A DNA stretch of 64,000 bases from Halobacteriovoraceae bacterium (GTDB lineage Bacteria > Bdellovibrionota > Bacteriovoracia > Bacteriovoracales > Bacteriovoracaceae). The notes beneath the pieces are model-generated. The model saw nothing but the letters and a program-made list of their open reading frames with translations. It was not told the origin of the DNA and did no database searches. Position 1 is the first letter of the stretch. Every line of letters begins with the position of its first letter. Below, in pieces: positions 26,001 through 34,634 of this stretch. The stretch lies in contig JACKAK010000003.1 in NCBI GenBank assembly GCA_020635115.1, positions 1-64,000 on the forward strand, in the 5' to 3' direction. The position numbers were made by a program, and so were the translations under genes.

Positions 26001-27491
26001 TCTAAAAATGCGGTTATGGTTAATTCAAATCCTGAGACTGTATCTACTGATTATGATAGTTCCGATAGATTGTACTTATCTCCACTTTATTCAGAAGATC
26101 TATTTGATATTTTCTGTCATGAAAATCCAACTGGTATAGTTGCATCTTTTAGTGGCCAAACTGGTATAAAAATTAGAGGTTATATAGAAAAAGATTTTAG
26201 AAAAGAAATTCAAACTTTCAATTTTTTAGGCTCATCTTTAGAAACTTTGGAACGTACTGAAGACAGAAAACTTTTCTCTGAAATTCTTCAAAAAGTTGAT
26301 ATCTCGCAAACAAAGTCTAAGGAAGTAAGAGGGCATAAACAGCTCCTCAATGCGATGACTGAAATTGGACTTCCTGTCATTATACGTCCTTCTTATGTTA
26401 TTGGAGGGGAATCAATGTTTATTTTTAAAAACTTTGATGACGTCAACGAATTGCCAAAACCAATTATTGAATCCCTACATAAAGAAACTGCACTGTTTCA
26501 AGTTGAGACTTATCTTGAAAGAGCAATTGAATATGATGTTGATCTCATACGAGATAAAGAAGGAAATTGTATTTTTACAATCTGTGAACATATTGAATAT
26601 GCAGGAGTTCACTCTGGAGACTCTGGAATGATCTCTCCTCCAGTAGCTCTTACATCTCAGATGTATGAAAAGTTAAAAAAGATCTCAAAAGAAATGGCCG
26701 CAGAACTTAACGTGATAGGCCCAATCAATTTCCAATATGCTGTAAAGGATGAAAAGGTGTATTGTATTGAGGCAAATCCTAGAGGTTCTCGGACGCTACC
26801 TTTTTTAAGTAAGGCCTATAATTTAGATCTACCAGGAGTTGCAAGTTCTGCAATGTTAGGCGAGACAATCCAACCTTGGGATAGTGAGACTTGTGATTTT
26901 TTCTGTGTAAAACAATCAACCTTTCCATTTGATAGATTTGTTCAAGATAATATCATTTTAGGCCCAAAAATGCGCTCAACCGGGGAAACTTTCGGAATCG
27001 ACAAAGACAAGGAGATGGCAATTCTAAAGTCGTATCTTGGAAATTACCCAAAACTTTTGGGGCCAGGAAAAATAGTGATTTCACTCGCTGACACAAGCAA
27101 ACAAATTCTACTCACCTATTTGAAACCACTTAAGCGAAGAGGTTATGAATTTGTAGCAACACCAGGGACTTATAAATACATAAAAAAACAAGGTGTTGAA
27201 TGTACTCTTGTTTCTAAATTAGAAGATGAAAAAGAAGACAATATTTCAAATATTGTTCAGGCCTTGAAAGATGAGGGAGTAAAAATGGTCTTTAACACTC
27301 CAATGGATAGTGGAAATTCAAAATCTGATGGTGAACAAATCCGAAATACTGCCATTTCCTACGGGATACCTTGTTTTACGAGAGAAGAAAATATTAAGGC
27401 CGTCGTGGAGTGCTTAATTGCTTCTACACATAATGAATTAATTCCTGTATCATTACAGTATTTACATCAAAAAAAAATGGATAATTTATGA
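23043..27491 (+). CDS. carAB: Fused carbamoyl phosphate synthetase (CarA-CarB in one chain)
   Basis: One uninterrupted 1482-residue frame holds both subunits that are normally separate in bacteria. Residues about 15-155 are the CarA N-terminal domain, and about 180-375 the class I glutaminase with nucleophile Cys257 (GICLGHQ) and His350-x-Glu352 (FHPEAN). A linker of about 24 residues (375-399) leads to CarB, beginning KRILIVGSGPIKIGQASEFDYSG near residue 400. Both ATP-grasp halves are present (the second opens with VVMGSGPNRIGQGIEFDYSC), and the C-terminal MGS-like allosteric domain occupies about the last 140 residues. Lengths match E. coli CarA and CarB. It makes carbamoyl phosphate for PyrB just upstream and overlaps pyrF by ATGA. 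Confidence 0.95.
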   Translation: MKDEVSQFYLDLKKTQAYLHFSDGKTFIGHINKDKSDPIVENGIWAEAAFTTGMSGYQETATDPSFLGQHIIFSSAHIGNYPSDERVNQSEKIHAACLIARNFSYNTFLAKSGVTLFSGTDTRSLVKYLVNNKGQHKSVLSLSNKAPSAREFEKHSLICNDLSQVTWPKKGHTIINEGPSPIVLINYGVKQAIVDQLKILNKPLVVVNAFTTSQEILALNPSLIFLSNGPGDPKEYTDQIDVIKELLKVKIPLRGICLGHQLLTIALGAKTIKLPFGQRGANHPVIDHVTGKILITSQNHGYASEESSLKDIFENNPLNKTIFISHTSLFDKSVEGIASTDSFLKSVQFHPEANPGPKDAHIFFREIANYLEGNKYTVKTENLFPLVDVHSPIIKTIPYKRILIVGSGPIKIGQASEFDYSGTQACKSLKSLGIDVILLNSNPATIMTDPEMATHTYIEPITKSTIKKIVEKENVDAVLSTMGGQTALNICLELEQENFFNERGIQLLGANVETIEKTEDRDLFSSELDTLGFKTGKRYHAHSKDEALLLANAKVGFPLIIRRSFALGGSGAALVYNDDDLCEIFNNTDIKFPVTMEKSLIGWKEIELEVMVDCEKNGVIICSIENIDPCGIHTGDSITVAPAQTISDRCYQNLRDMALKIAIHMGVVAGGANVQFAINPVDEDEIIVIEMNPRVSRSSALASKATGYPIAKISAMLAVGYTLKEILNDITQASPVAFEPTLDYVALKIPIFPFNKFPESSQILGPQMRSVGEVLALGSNFNEAFMKALRSLELGLEIPSLGQLKTTPFPITENYIRQRLKDTKELSLLTVLEALRLGIDASEIYSISKITPWFIEQMETFLHYERDLKENGERSAIDKDYLYNLKLNGFSDKYIAYLSGKTQKDILQSRITHSLKPVYKAVDTCSGEFNAQTPYFYSTYCGENEARPFTNNKETIVVMGSGPNRIGQGIEFDYSCVKSCMKIKQRSKNAVMVNSNPETVSTDYDSSDRLYLSPLYSEDLFDIFCHENPTGIVASFSGQTGIKIRGYIEKDFRKEIQTFNFLGSSLETLERTEDRKLFSEILQKVDISQTKSKEVRGHKQLLNAMTEIGLPVIIRPSYVIGGESMFIFKNFDDVNELPKPIIESLHKETALFQVETYLERAIEYDVDLIRDKEGNCIFTICEHIEYAGVHSGDSGMISPPVALTSQMYEKLKKISKEMAAELNVIGPINFQYAVKDEKVYCIEANPRGSRTLPFLSKAYNLDLPGVASSAMLGETIQPWDSETCDFFCVKQSTFPFDRFVQDNIILGPKMRSTGETFGIDKDKEMAILKSYLGNYPKLLGPGKIVISLADTSKQILLTYLKPLKRRGYEFVATPGTYKYIKKQGVECTLVSKLEDEKEDNISNIVQALKDEGVKMVFNTPMDSGNSKSDGEQIRNTAISYGIPCFTREENIKAVVECLIASTHNELIPVSLQYLHQKKMDNL

Positions 27492-28204
27492 GTGCATTAG
27501 ATCATGTAATTGTCGCTTTAGATAATATGAATAAGAATCAAATTTTTGAATTTCTTCAAAAAGCAGACAATAAAATACCTACTATCAAAATTGGACTTGA
27601 ACAGTTTTGCAATTATGGCCAGGACTTTGTTTTTGAAATCAGAGAAAAACATAAGTTAAATATATTTCTTGATCTTAAACTTCATGATATTCCAAATACT
27701 GTACATAAAGCAATTGCATCTTTAAACGGACTTCCACTAGAGTTACTTACAATACATCTTACAGGTGGAGCAAGAATGATAGAAGAAGCACTTATCGCGG
27801 CCAGAGAAAATCTTGCGGGAACAAAGATTATTGGGGTTACATATTTAACGTCCTTGGACCAAAGTGATTTTAAACAACTCTGGGGTTTTGAAGAAGAACA
27901 AATCAAAGGTCAATTTCAAAGACTCATTAAACTGGCCCTCGATCAGTCTTTACACGGTATAGTGTGTTCCCCTTTAGAACTCGATTGGGTTAAAGAAATT
28001 GAAAATGCTCATGACAACAATGTCTTAAAAGTGTGCCCAGGAATTCGCTTTGCGCATGAAATAGGTAAAAATCAGCACGATCAAAAAAGAGTCATGACTC
28101 CAACTGAGGCCATGGACAAGGGGGCCGATTATTTAGTTATGGGTAGATCTCTTACTCAATGTGAAGACTTGGTTTCAGGTTTAAAGAACCTTTTTTCAGT
28201 CTAA
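27488..28204 (+). CDS. pyrF: Orotidine 5'-phosphate decarboxylase
   Basis: 238 residues, the usual size. Converts OMP to UMP. The catalytic charged array is in FLDLKLHDIPNTV (Asp-x-Lys-x-x-Asp), followed by LTIHLTGGARMI, and the phosphate-binding end is VCPGIRF and YLVMGRSLTQ. The ATG overlaps the carAB stop (ATGA), so the enzyme is translationally coupled to carbamoyl phosphate synthesis. Its 3' end overlaps by nine bases the end of the convergent small exported-protein gene. pyrD and pyrE are not in the window. Confidence 0.95.
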   Translation: MSALDHVIVALDNMNKNQIFEFLQKADNKIPTIKIGLEQFCNYGQDFVFEIREKHKLNIFLDLKLHDIPNTVHKAIASLNGLPLELLTIHLTGGARMIEEALIAARENLAGTKIIGVTYLTSLDQSDFKQLWGFEEEQIKGQFQRLIKLALDQSLHGIVCSPLELDWVKEIENAHDNNVLKVCPGIRFAHEIGKNQHDQKRVMTPTEAMDKGADYLVMGRSLTQCEDLVSGLKNLFSV

Positions 28205-28525
28205 GAATAATTTCTTGTTGAGAGATTCAACTATTTTTTTAACATTTCTTACATTATCGTAGATATGTAGTTCATTTATATTGTTTATACTTTTTATTTT
28301 TCCAGTGTAACTTAAATATTTATGAATTTCATTTTCTAACTCTTCCACCTGAAGCGCATCGACTGGTATTTGATAGATAAAATGAATCCTTGTCATATCA
28401 TATTCGGGCAATTGCGAAACATCGATAAAAGGAGGGAGAATCTGATCACTTACAACGTAATCTGCAAGAACAGGATTTGCCCAAAGTAAAAATATTCCTA
28501 GATGAAGTTTTAAAATTTTGTGCAT
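28196..28525 (-). CDS. Small exported protein with secretin N1-like fold pattern (copy 2)
   Basis: 109 residues: a signal peptide (MHKILKLHLGIFLLWANPVLA) and a mature part of about 88 residues. The C-terminal half, KIKSINNINELHIYDNVRNVKKIVESLNKK, has the pattern of the short N1/NolW-like domain of secretins (a strand carrying an I-x-D or Y-D turn, then a helix of the type N-x-x-K-I-x-x-x-L). It is a paralogue of the gene immediately upstream: both have a Pro-Phe-hydrophobic segment at the mature start, an Ile-Tyr-Asp-x-Val-x-Asn-x-Lys-Lys-Ile core and the same length. One base separates the two genes, so they form an operon. No secretin barrel gene is nearby. Function unknown. Confidence 0.55.
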   Translation of the reverse strand: MHKILKLHLGIFLLWANPVLADYVVSDQILPPFIDVSQLPEYDMTRIHFIYQIPVDALQVEELENEIHKYLSYTGKIKSINNINELHIYDNVRNVKKIVESLNKKLFLD

Positions 28526-28526
28526 C

Positions 28527-28841
28527 TTAAACCTCTTGTCCTTCTAGATATGATATAATTTTTTTTATATTTTCAACTTTGTCATAAATTTGAATTTCAC
28601 CAAGGTTTATAAAATGCTTTATACGCCCATATTTCCCCATAAGAGTGCGAATCGTTTTCATTTCTGAAAGTATCTCTCTGTTTCTATTTTTTTTAACGTA
28701 GATAAACAGAGACCTCTCTTGAGGCCCATCTGATAAATCACTGACTGTAAAGAATGGTTTTAAATTCAAATCATCAGAAAAAGGATTTCCATAAATTCTT
28801 AAAGATATAAGTGTAAAGACGACACAAAAAGAAAATTTCAT
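28527..28841 (-). CDS. Small exported protein with secretin N1-like fold pattern (copy 1)
   Basis: About 104 residues with a signal peptide (MKFSFCVVFTLISLRIYG). The frame opens six codons earlier (28859), but GGAG lies five bases before the ATG at 28841, so that start is preferred. The C-terminal half (INLGEIQIYDKVENIKKIISYLEG) matches the same NolW-like pattern as its downstream paralogue. The mature start carries NPFSDDLNLKPFFTVSDLSDGP, the counterpart of LPPFIDVSQLPEYD in the other copy. The pair probably arose by tandem duplication followed by strong divergence. Secretin periplasmic domains mediate protein contacts, so a heterodimer is possible but only inferred. Confidence 0.55.
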   Translation of the reverse strand: MKFSFCVVFTLISLRIYGNPFSDDLNLKPFFTVSDLSDGPQERSLFIYVKKNRNREILSEMKTIRTLMGKYGRIKHFINLGEIQIYDKVENIKKIISYLEGQEV

Positions 28842-28937
28842 AAAAACTCCAAAATACAAAAAATTTTAACAGACTCATTTTAACAAGGACTTTAGTAATT
28901 TTTGTCATGATGAAGAACGTATTTTGTGAATTTTGTG

Positions 28938-29912
28938 TTAAAAAATTCTCTTTTCAAGGTAGCGGTAGATATAAGACAAAGCATTCTTATTATGAGTAAA
29001 TGACTCTTTAATTTTTTGATTTGAAATATTTTGGGCCAAATCATTAGTCAATTGATAGCAAATGCCTAAATGATTTTTTGCTTCATGTTTAATTTCTTCG
29101 CATGCTTTTTTAAGAGCAATTTTATCAATTTCAACCAGCGACATTTCATTTTTTTGAAATTTTTTAAATTCTTCTGGATTTCTATCAAACCAGTTCATTG
29201 TGACTGAGTTTACAATTCCATTTTGTAAATCTAAGTTGAGATCTTTAAATGACTGATCACTGTAATCTAAAGTATCATCAATTAATTGAAATGCCAGTCC
29301 TAAATGGAGACCCAATTTTCTCAAACTTTCAATTTCATTATCATTGAGCTCTGCAAGAATACCAGGACAAGTGGTACACCAGCTCATAACACTAGAAGTT
29401 TTAAATTCTGCAACTTTACGCACTTTATCTTTGGTGTAATTTTTGTCTTTAATTAGATCTAATTGTAACCATTCACCTTCAGCTAGTTGTCCTATGACCT
29501 TGGACATTTCAGAGACTAATCTAAAATTTCCGGCCTCGGTTAACATGCGAATAACATATGCTAAGAGATAGTCACCGGCCAAAACGGCCTTCTGGTTAGA
29601 GGATTGAACATTGATGGAAGCTTTTCCTCTTCTCGTTTGAGCATTGTCAATAACATCATCATGGGCCAATGAGGCAGCATGTACCATTTCAATTGCGCTA
29701 GCATAGGTTTCCAGAATATCTAAATTAACTCCTAAGCATTTTCCCATAAGAAGTGTGAGAAGAGGGCGAAGACGTTTTCCGCCTAATAGAACAGTTCTTT
29801 GAAGTAATTTGTTGATTTCTTGATTACAAGTTTCGGAATTGATATTTAGATCAATGCTTTTAGTTCGCTTAAGAACTTCAACCGGTATATCTGCAAGAAA
29901 TTTTTGAAGCAT
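28938..29912 (-). CDS. ispB: Long-chain trans-polyprenyl diphosphate synthase
   Basis: Makes the isoprenoid side chain of menaquinone from farnesyl diphosphate and IPP. Both aspartate-rich motifs are intact: AHDDVIDNAQTRRG (first) and LIDDTLDYS (second), with KTSSVMSWC and the GGKRLRPLL region ahead. The frame extends upstream to 30005, but those 31 residues are unlike the family, while GGAG sits six bases before the ATG at 29912; that start gives 324 residues, the normal size. Divergent from ubiE-menFDAC, which supports a menaquinone role. Chain length is not predictable from inspection, hence the symbol is by analogy. Confidence 0.88.
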   Translation of the reverse strand: MLQKFLADIPVEVLKRTKSIDLNINSETCNQEINKLLQRTVLLGGKRLRPLLTLLMGKCLGVNLDILETYASAIEMVHAASLAHDDVIDNAQTRRGKASINVQSSNQKAVLAGDYLLAYVIRMLTEAGNFRLVSEMSKVIGQLAEGEWLQLDLIKDKNYTKDKVRKVAEFKTSSVMSWCTTCPGILAELNDNEIESLRKLGLHLGLAFQLIDDTLDYSDQSFKDLNLDLQNGIVNSVTMNWFDRNPEEFKKFQKNEMSLVEIDKIALKKACEEIKHEAKNHLGICYQLTNDLAQNISNQKIKESFTHNKNALSYIYRYLEKRIF

Positions 29913-30080
29913 CGCGTCTCCACAAAAACCCAATAATGACCAATTGTTACAACCTGCACACCAAAATGTAAATGAATTTAAAAATTCATAAAAATGTCGT
30001 GGCAAATAGAATCAGATAACTTGAAACATTGCAATATTATGAGTATGTTGCACTAGTAATTTTATGAAAAGGAAAGTTCC

Positions 30081-30794
30081 ATGGGCAGCACCACTTTAAA
30101 TTCTAGAAAAAAGGAATCATATAAAATATTTAATCAAATTGCTAAGACTTATGACTTCCTTAATCATTTTTTGTCTTTTGGTATAGACATTTATTGGAGA
30201 AATCAAATACGTAAAAACTTACCTAAAATAAATGAACTCGACATTTTAGATTTGGCCACGGGAACTGGTGATGTGGCCATTACTCTTGAGAAAAGTCCAC
30301 GAGTTAAAAGCATTGTAGGAATTGATATGTCTCACGGTATGATTGAAGAAGGTTTAAAAAAAATTCATAAAAAAAACCTAGAAAATAGAATTTCACTTAA
30401 AATAGGAGATGGGGTTCAGATTCCTTTTGATGCAGAATCTTTTGATGTTATCACACTAAGTTTTGGAATAAGAAATTTTTCTTCACCAAAAGAATCCTTA
30501 AAGAATATTAAGAGAGTTCTTAAAAAAGATGGCCGTGCACTCATCATGGAATTTTCATTGCCAAAATCTAAACTTATAAAATTTCTTTACTTCTTTTATT
30601 TTAGAAAAATTTTGCCTTATATTGGAAATCTCATCTCTAATCATGGAGATGCGTATACCTATCTCAATCAAACTGTCGAAGAATTTCCCTATGGAGATGA
30701 ATTCGCAAATCTTATGAAAAAGGCCGGACTTAAGAATGTAAGGTATATTCCGCTTACGTTTGGAATCGCAACTCTTTACATCGGAGAAAAGTAA
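30081..30794 (+). CDS. ubiE: Demethylmenaquinone methyltransferase
   Basis: SAM-dependent C-methyltransferase for the last step of menaquinone synthesis (MenG/UbiE). 237 residues. UbiE hallmarks: YDFLNHFLSFGIDIYWR near the N-terminus, the SAM motif ILDLATGTGDVAI, GIDMSHGMIEEG, and FGIRNF followed by RVLKKDGRALIMEFS. AGGAAAG precedes the ATG. The start of a five-gene menaquinone operon; menF begins immediately after its stop. No ubiquinone-specific genes are present, so the menaquinone role is the likely one. Confidence 0.94.
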   Translation: MGSTTLNSRKKESYKIFNQIAKTYDFLNHFLSFGIDIYWRNQIRKNLPKINELDILDLATGTGDVAITLEKSPRVKSIVGIDMSHGMIEEGLKKIHKKNLENRISLKIGDGVQIPFDAESFDVITLSFGIRNFSSPKESLKNIKRVLKKDGRALIMEFSLPKSKLIKFLYFFYFRKILPYIGNLISNHGDAYTYLNQTVEEFPYGDEFANLMKKAGLKNVRYIPLTFGIATLYIGEK

Positions 30795-32162
30795 TTGATC
30801 CTTCCTGGCCCTAGCAGAGATATTTTTACAATTTTATGGCCTAAATTAAAAGAATATTGGGCCAAAAGCGTTTATGAAGATCTCTATAAAAAAGGTGCTC
30901 CTTTTGATAATTTTCAATTAGAATTAAGTGAGGTCAATATTTCTCAAATGGCCAAGAATATTTCTCATCGCACTTACTGTTATTTTAGAGATAAAAATCA
31001 ATTCGAAGAAATTCTAGCAATAGATAGTGTTCATGAAATATCAGAATATAATAAGGTTAAAACTATCGTTGAAAACTGTAAATTCAACGAAAATTGCAGA
31101 TATTTTGGAGGGAGACGCTTTGATTTAAGTTCCCACCCTTCAGCAGAATGGGAAGAATTCAATGATTGTTTTTATTTTTTACCTCTGGCACAATGGTCGA
31201 GAAAAAATAAAAAATATACTTTAACGATCAACTTCCCCTCTGAAATTATTTATGACAAATTAATGCAAGATACTTTTTTAAAGAGGCTTGAAAACACATT
31301 TAATATAAAAAATAATATTCATGTTGAAAATGAAAGTGAAAATTTCCAAAATGACTTAAGAAATTACGGTGATCATAATACCTGGGTAGATATGATTGAT
31401 AAATGCGTTCAGGATATAAAGTCAACTCAGTTGGAGAAAGTTGTTTTGGCCAGAAAAGTCATTTTTCATGCTTCACAAAACCTAAAAGGAAATCATCTCC
31501 TTTCTCAAGTTCTCGAAGACCCTCAAGAATGTTATATTTTCTTTTTGCAAAAAGATGAACACCACTCATTTTTGAGTATTTCACCGGAAAAACTTTTTGA
31601 ACTCAATGGACAAACAATTGTAGTCGATTCAATTGCAGGAACAAGAAATCGAGGAGTTACTGCAAAAGAAGATGAAGAATTAGCTCAACAGTTGCAGGGT
31701 TCTATCAAAGATCTTCATGAACACCATATTGTAGCAAAGGAAATTCAAGAGAAACTTCAGGCCTTATGCTCAGACACAATCAACCCAAAAAAAGAAAATA
31801 TTTTAAAGCTTAAATATGTTCAACATTTGTATACAAGTTTTAATGGACTTGTCAGGGAAGGCATAGATGTATTTGATATCATTGATAAGATTCATCCTAC
31901 CCCTGCAGTGGGCGGAAGACCTTGGGTTATAGCGAAGGAATTCATCAAAGATTTTGAAAATATGGACCGTGGTCTATATGCTGCTCCAGTTGGTTATATT
32001 AGTAAGAATACAACTATAATGGTTGTTGGAATAAGAAGTTGTTTAATTGAAAATAATAATATCCATATCTATGGAGGGGCCGGAATTGTTAATGATTCTA
32101 TAGGAGAAGATGAGTGGATCGAAACTCACAACAAGATGAAAAACTTCTTACAAATGTTTTAG
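30795..32162 (+). CDS. menF: Isochorismate synthase
   Basis: Converts chorismate to isochorismate, first committed step of menaquinone synthesis. 455 residues of the chorismate-binding family. Conserved core: LEKVVLARK, LSISPEKLFEL, DSIAGTRNRG, KEIQEKL, the HPTPAVGGRPWVIA signature, and YAAPVGYISKNT with GAGIVNDS near the end. Translation probably begins at the TTG immediately after the ubiE stop, with GGAG eleven bases upstream inside ubiE; no ATG lies nearby in frame. Overlaps menD by 49 bases. Anthranilate or salicylate synthase alternatives are unlikely given the neighbours. Confidence 0.92.
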   Translation: MILPGPSRDIFTILWPKLKEYWAKSVYEDLYKKGAPFDNFQLELSEVNISQMAKNISHRTYCYFRDKNQFEEILAIDSVHEISEYNKVKTIVENCKFNENCRYFGGRRFDLSSHPSAEWEEFNDCFYFLPLAQWSRKNKKYTLTINFPSEIIYDKLMQDTFLKRLENTFNIKNNIHVENESENFQNDLRNYGDHNTWVDMIDKCVQDIKSTQLEKVVLARKVIFHASQNLKGNHLLSQVLEDPQECYIFFLQKDEHHSFLSISPEKLFELNGQTIVVDSIAGTRNRGVTAKEDEELAQQLQGSIKDLHEHHIVAKEIQEKLQALCSDTINPKKENILKLKYVQHLYTSFNGLVREGIDVFDIIDKIHPTPAVGGRPWVIAKEFIKDFENMDRGLYAAPVGYISKNTTIMVVGIRSCLIENNNIHIYGGAGIVNDSIGEDEWIETHNKMKNFLQMF

Positions 32163-33763
32163 ATCATTGTCAGAATATAAATCGTCTCTGGTGCTCTTTG
32201 GTAATTGAAGAGTTATCACGACATTCTATTAAATATTTTTATTATGCGCCTGGGATGCGAAATGCTCCATTCATAAGTGCACTATCTAGACGTACTGATC
32301 TATGTATTGAGCATGGAATAGATGAAAGAGGTCTTGCATATCGCGCTTTGGGAGCATCTAAAACATCTGGTACTGCTAGTGTTTTAATTTGTACATCGGG
32401 TACCGCACTTGCAAATTTTTTCCCTGCAGTGATGGAGGCATCCAAGTCAAACACCCCCTTAATTGTCATTAGCTGTGACCGTCCACCAGAACTATTATAC
32501 AATGATACTAATCAAACTATTGAACAAGACAAAATATATCAATCATTTTGTTGTCTTCATATGAATTTAGGAACACCTAATTTGGATGTCTCGCTAAAGG
32601 AATTGACGAGCAATATACACATCCTTGCAACAACGGCAATAAATAAACAACTTCCAGTTCATCTAAATTTCCCAATGAGAGAGCCACTGGATCAAACTCA
32701 AGGAGAGATTTCACAATCCTTACTTATTGAAGCTCAAAACTATTTTATTAAACATATAAATTATCATAAAAATAAATATCAATACTTTTGCCCTGAGATT
32801 TCATTTGAAAATAAAAATGTTCTTATTGCACTTGGGAGTGATCTAGAAAATTTCGAAAACCATCATATTGAATTGCTTAATAGTCTTTCTTTTCCAATAA
32901 TTGCTGACATCTCAAACAATAAGAGATCTTTGTTGGATAATTTAATCATTCCCACAAAAGAAAACATGCAACTTTTGGCCAGCAAAAATCTAAATTTCGA
33001 TTTTATTATTCACGTTGGAAGTCGATTGACATCAAAATATTTCTATCAATTTTGTGAGTCAATGAATACCTCTCATTTTTTAAATTTTTCCTCATGTGAT
33101 AAGTTAACTGACTGCTCTTTTAATTCCCCGACTTATTTTCAGATTTCATCATTTTATCAAATTCTCGAAAAGTACTCTTTCAATAACGCATTAAAATGGA
33201 ATTTTGACGATAGAAGAGAACATATTGCTGCACAAGATATTGACCTTTTTTCACAAGAATTTAGCTCTTATGTGAGTGAAGAAGATGTATTATTCATAGG
33301 TAATAGCTCCATCATAAGATCAATGGACAATTATTTCCTACCAAAAACCCCAACATATAAAATTTTAACCAATCGTGGAGTAAGTGGAATTGAGGGTAAT
33401 ATTGCAATGGGGATAGGTATCAAAGATGCGCTCCCTACAAAAAACGTCACCGTTATACTAGGAGACCTAAGCTTTATCCATGATCTTAATTCTCTCGTTA
33501 TGCTTCAAAGGAAATCTATAAATATAATTATCCTAAATAATTTCCGAGGCGATATCTTCCATCAATTAAATATAGCCCGAGACCAAGATGTTATTCAAAA
33601 AATTTCAACGCCTCACAGTTTTGAGTTCCAATATATTTCAAAACAGTTCAATATAGATTATTTTAGAAGTGAAAGTATTTCCGAATTATTAGTCAATTAT
33701 AATGAACTTAAAGGGCAATTAGGACCAAAAATTTATGAACTTATCGTCAAACCCTATCATTGA
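32114..33763 (+). CDS. menD: SEPHCHC synthase (2-succinyl-5-enolpyruvyl-6-hydroxy-3-cyclohexene-1-carboxylate synthase)
   Basis: Thiamine-diphosphate enzyme that adds succinate semialdehyde (from 2-oxoglutarate) to isochorismate. 549 residues. The N-terminal part has YAPGMRNAPFISAL, then HGIDERGLAYRALG, which holds the activating Glu, and ICTSGTALANFFPAVMEAS. The cofactor-binding stretch near the end is NRGVSGIEGNIAMGIG followed by VILGDLSFIHDLNSL. The start is GTG at 32114 with AGGAG seven bases upstream, inside menF; the first 20 residues are therefore encoded in the overlap. Also overlaps menA by 29 bases. Low GGCC content compared with the rest of the window. Confidence 0.93.
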   Translation: MDRNSQQDEKLLTNVLDHCQNINRLWCSLVIEELSRHSIKYFYYAPGMRNAPFISALSRRTDLCIEHGIDERGLAYRALGASKTSGTASVLICTSGTALANFFPAVMEASKSNTPLIVISCDRPPELLYNDTNQTIEQDKIYQSFCCLHMNLGTPNLDVSLKELTSNIHILATTAINKQLPVHLNFPMREPLDQTQGEISQSLLIEAQNYFIKHINYHKNKYQYFCPEISFENKNVLIALGSDLENFENHHIELLNSLSFPIIADISNNKRSLLDNLIIPTKENMQLLASKNLNFDFIIHVGSRLTSKYFYQFCESMNTSHFLNFSSCDKLTDCSFNSPTYFQISSFYQILEKYSFNNALKWNFDDRREHIAAQDIDLFSQEFSSYVSEEDVLFIGNSSIIRSMDNYFLPKTPTYKILTNRGVSGIEGNIAMGIGIKDALPTKNVTVILGDLSFIHDLNSLVMLQRKSINIIILNNFRGDIFHQLNIARDQDVIQKISTPHSFEFQYISKQFNIDYFRSESISELLVNYNELKGQLGPKIYELIVKPYH

Positions 33764-34634
33764 TCGTTCCCTCTTAAAATTCAAATACTACACTTTGGCC
33801 ATTAGGCCAAAGACATTATTTGCATCTATGGGCCCAGTAATACTTGGGAGTGGTTTGGCCATAGGAAAAAATAATTTTTCCATTTCCACAACCTTCTTAA
33901 TTTTCATTTGTGCCTTACTTTTACAAGTTGCAAGTAATTTAGTTAATGACTATTTTGACCACATCAATGGCGTTGATAATGAGGAAAGACTTGGCCCTAC
34001 GAGAGTTACTAATCAAGGACTTTTATCAATAAGAGAAATCCGCTGGGCAATTATAATAGTTTATACCATAGCTTTCATAAGCGGTATTCAATTGATGGCC
34101 ATTGGAGGAATACCCATCATTATCATTGGTCTGACATCAATGTTTTTGGCCTATATCTATACAGCAGGACCTTATCCTTTGTCTCATTATGCGCTAGGAG
34201 AAATTATTGCTTTACTTACCTTTGGACCGATGGCCGTATGGGGAACATATTACTTGCATACAGGTGAAAATAGTTTACTTCCTCTTTGGTATGGACTTGG
34301 CCCTGGTTTGATTTCTTGGTCATTGATGGCCGTGAACAACTTAAGAGACAGGCAGAGCGATCAAAAAACCAATAAGAAAACTTTGGCAATATATTTCGGA
34401 GAAACTGCTGGTCGATACTTATGTTTTATCCCTATACTCTTAAGTGTATTTATATTAATTTTTGTCAACAAACTTGCCTTTATTTGTAATCTTTGTCTTT
34501 GCTTTTCGCTGAGAGAATCTTGGTCTAAACTACTGTTTAGCCCTATTGATGAACGACTAAATGAAATACTTGCTGTCATTGGGAAATATCTTTTTTTATA
34601 CTGTATTATTACTACTCTCATATTATATTTTTAA
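33735..34634 (+). CDS. menA: 1,4-dihydroxy-2-naphthoate octaprenyltransferase
   Basis: Inner-membrane UbiA-family prenyltransferase that joins dihydroxynaphthoate to the polyprenyl chain. 299 residues with about eight or nine hydrophobic helices. The first Asp-rich motif is NLVNDYFDHINGVD and the second is NNLRDRQSDQKTNKKTLA; TRVTNQGLLS and the opening AIRPKTLFASMGPVILG are typical MenA. Starts inside the end of menD (29-base overlap) and its stop abuts the menC ATG, so it is translationally coupled on both sides. Its isoprenoid substrate is probably supplied by the divergent polyprenyl synthase. Confidence 0.94.
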   Translation: MNLSSNPIIDRSLLKFKYYTLAIRPKTLFASMGPVILGSGLAIGKNNFSISTTFLIFICALLLQVASNLVNDYFDHINGVDNEERLGPTRVTNQGLLSIREIRWAIIIVYTIAFISGIQLMAIGGIPIIIIGLTSMFLAYIYTAGPYPLSHYALGEIIALLTFGPMAVWGTYYLHTGENSLLPLWYGLGPGLISWSLMAVNNLRDRQSDQKTNKKTLAIYFGETAGRYLCFIPILLSVFILIFVNKLAFICNLCLCFSLRESWSKLLFSPIDERLNEILAVIGKYLFLYCIITTLILYF

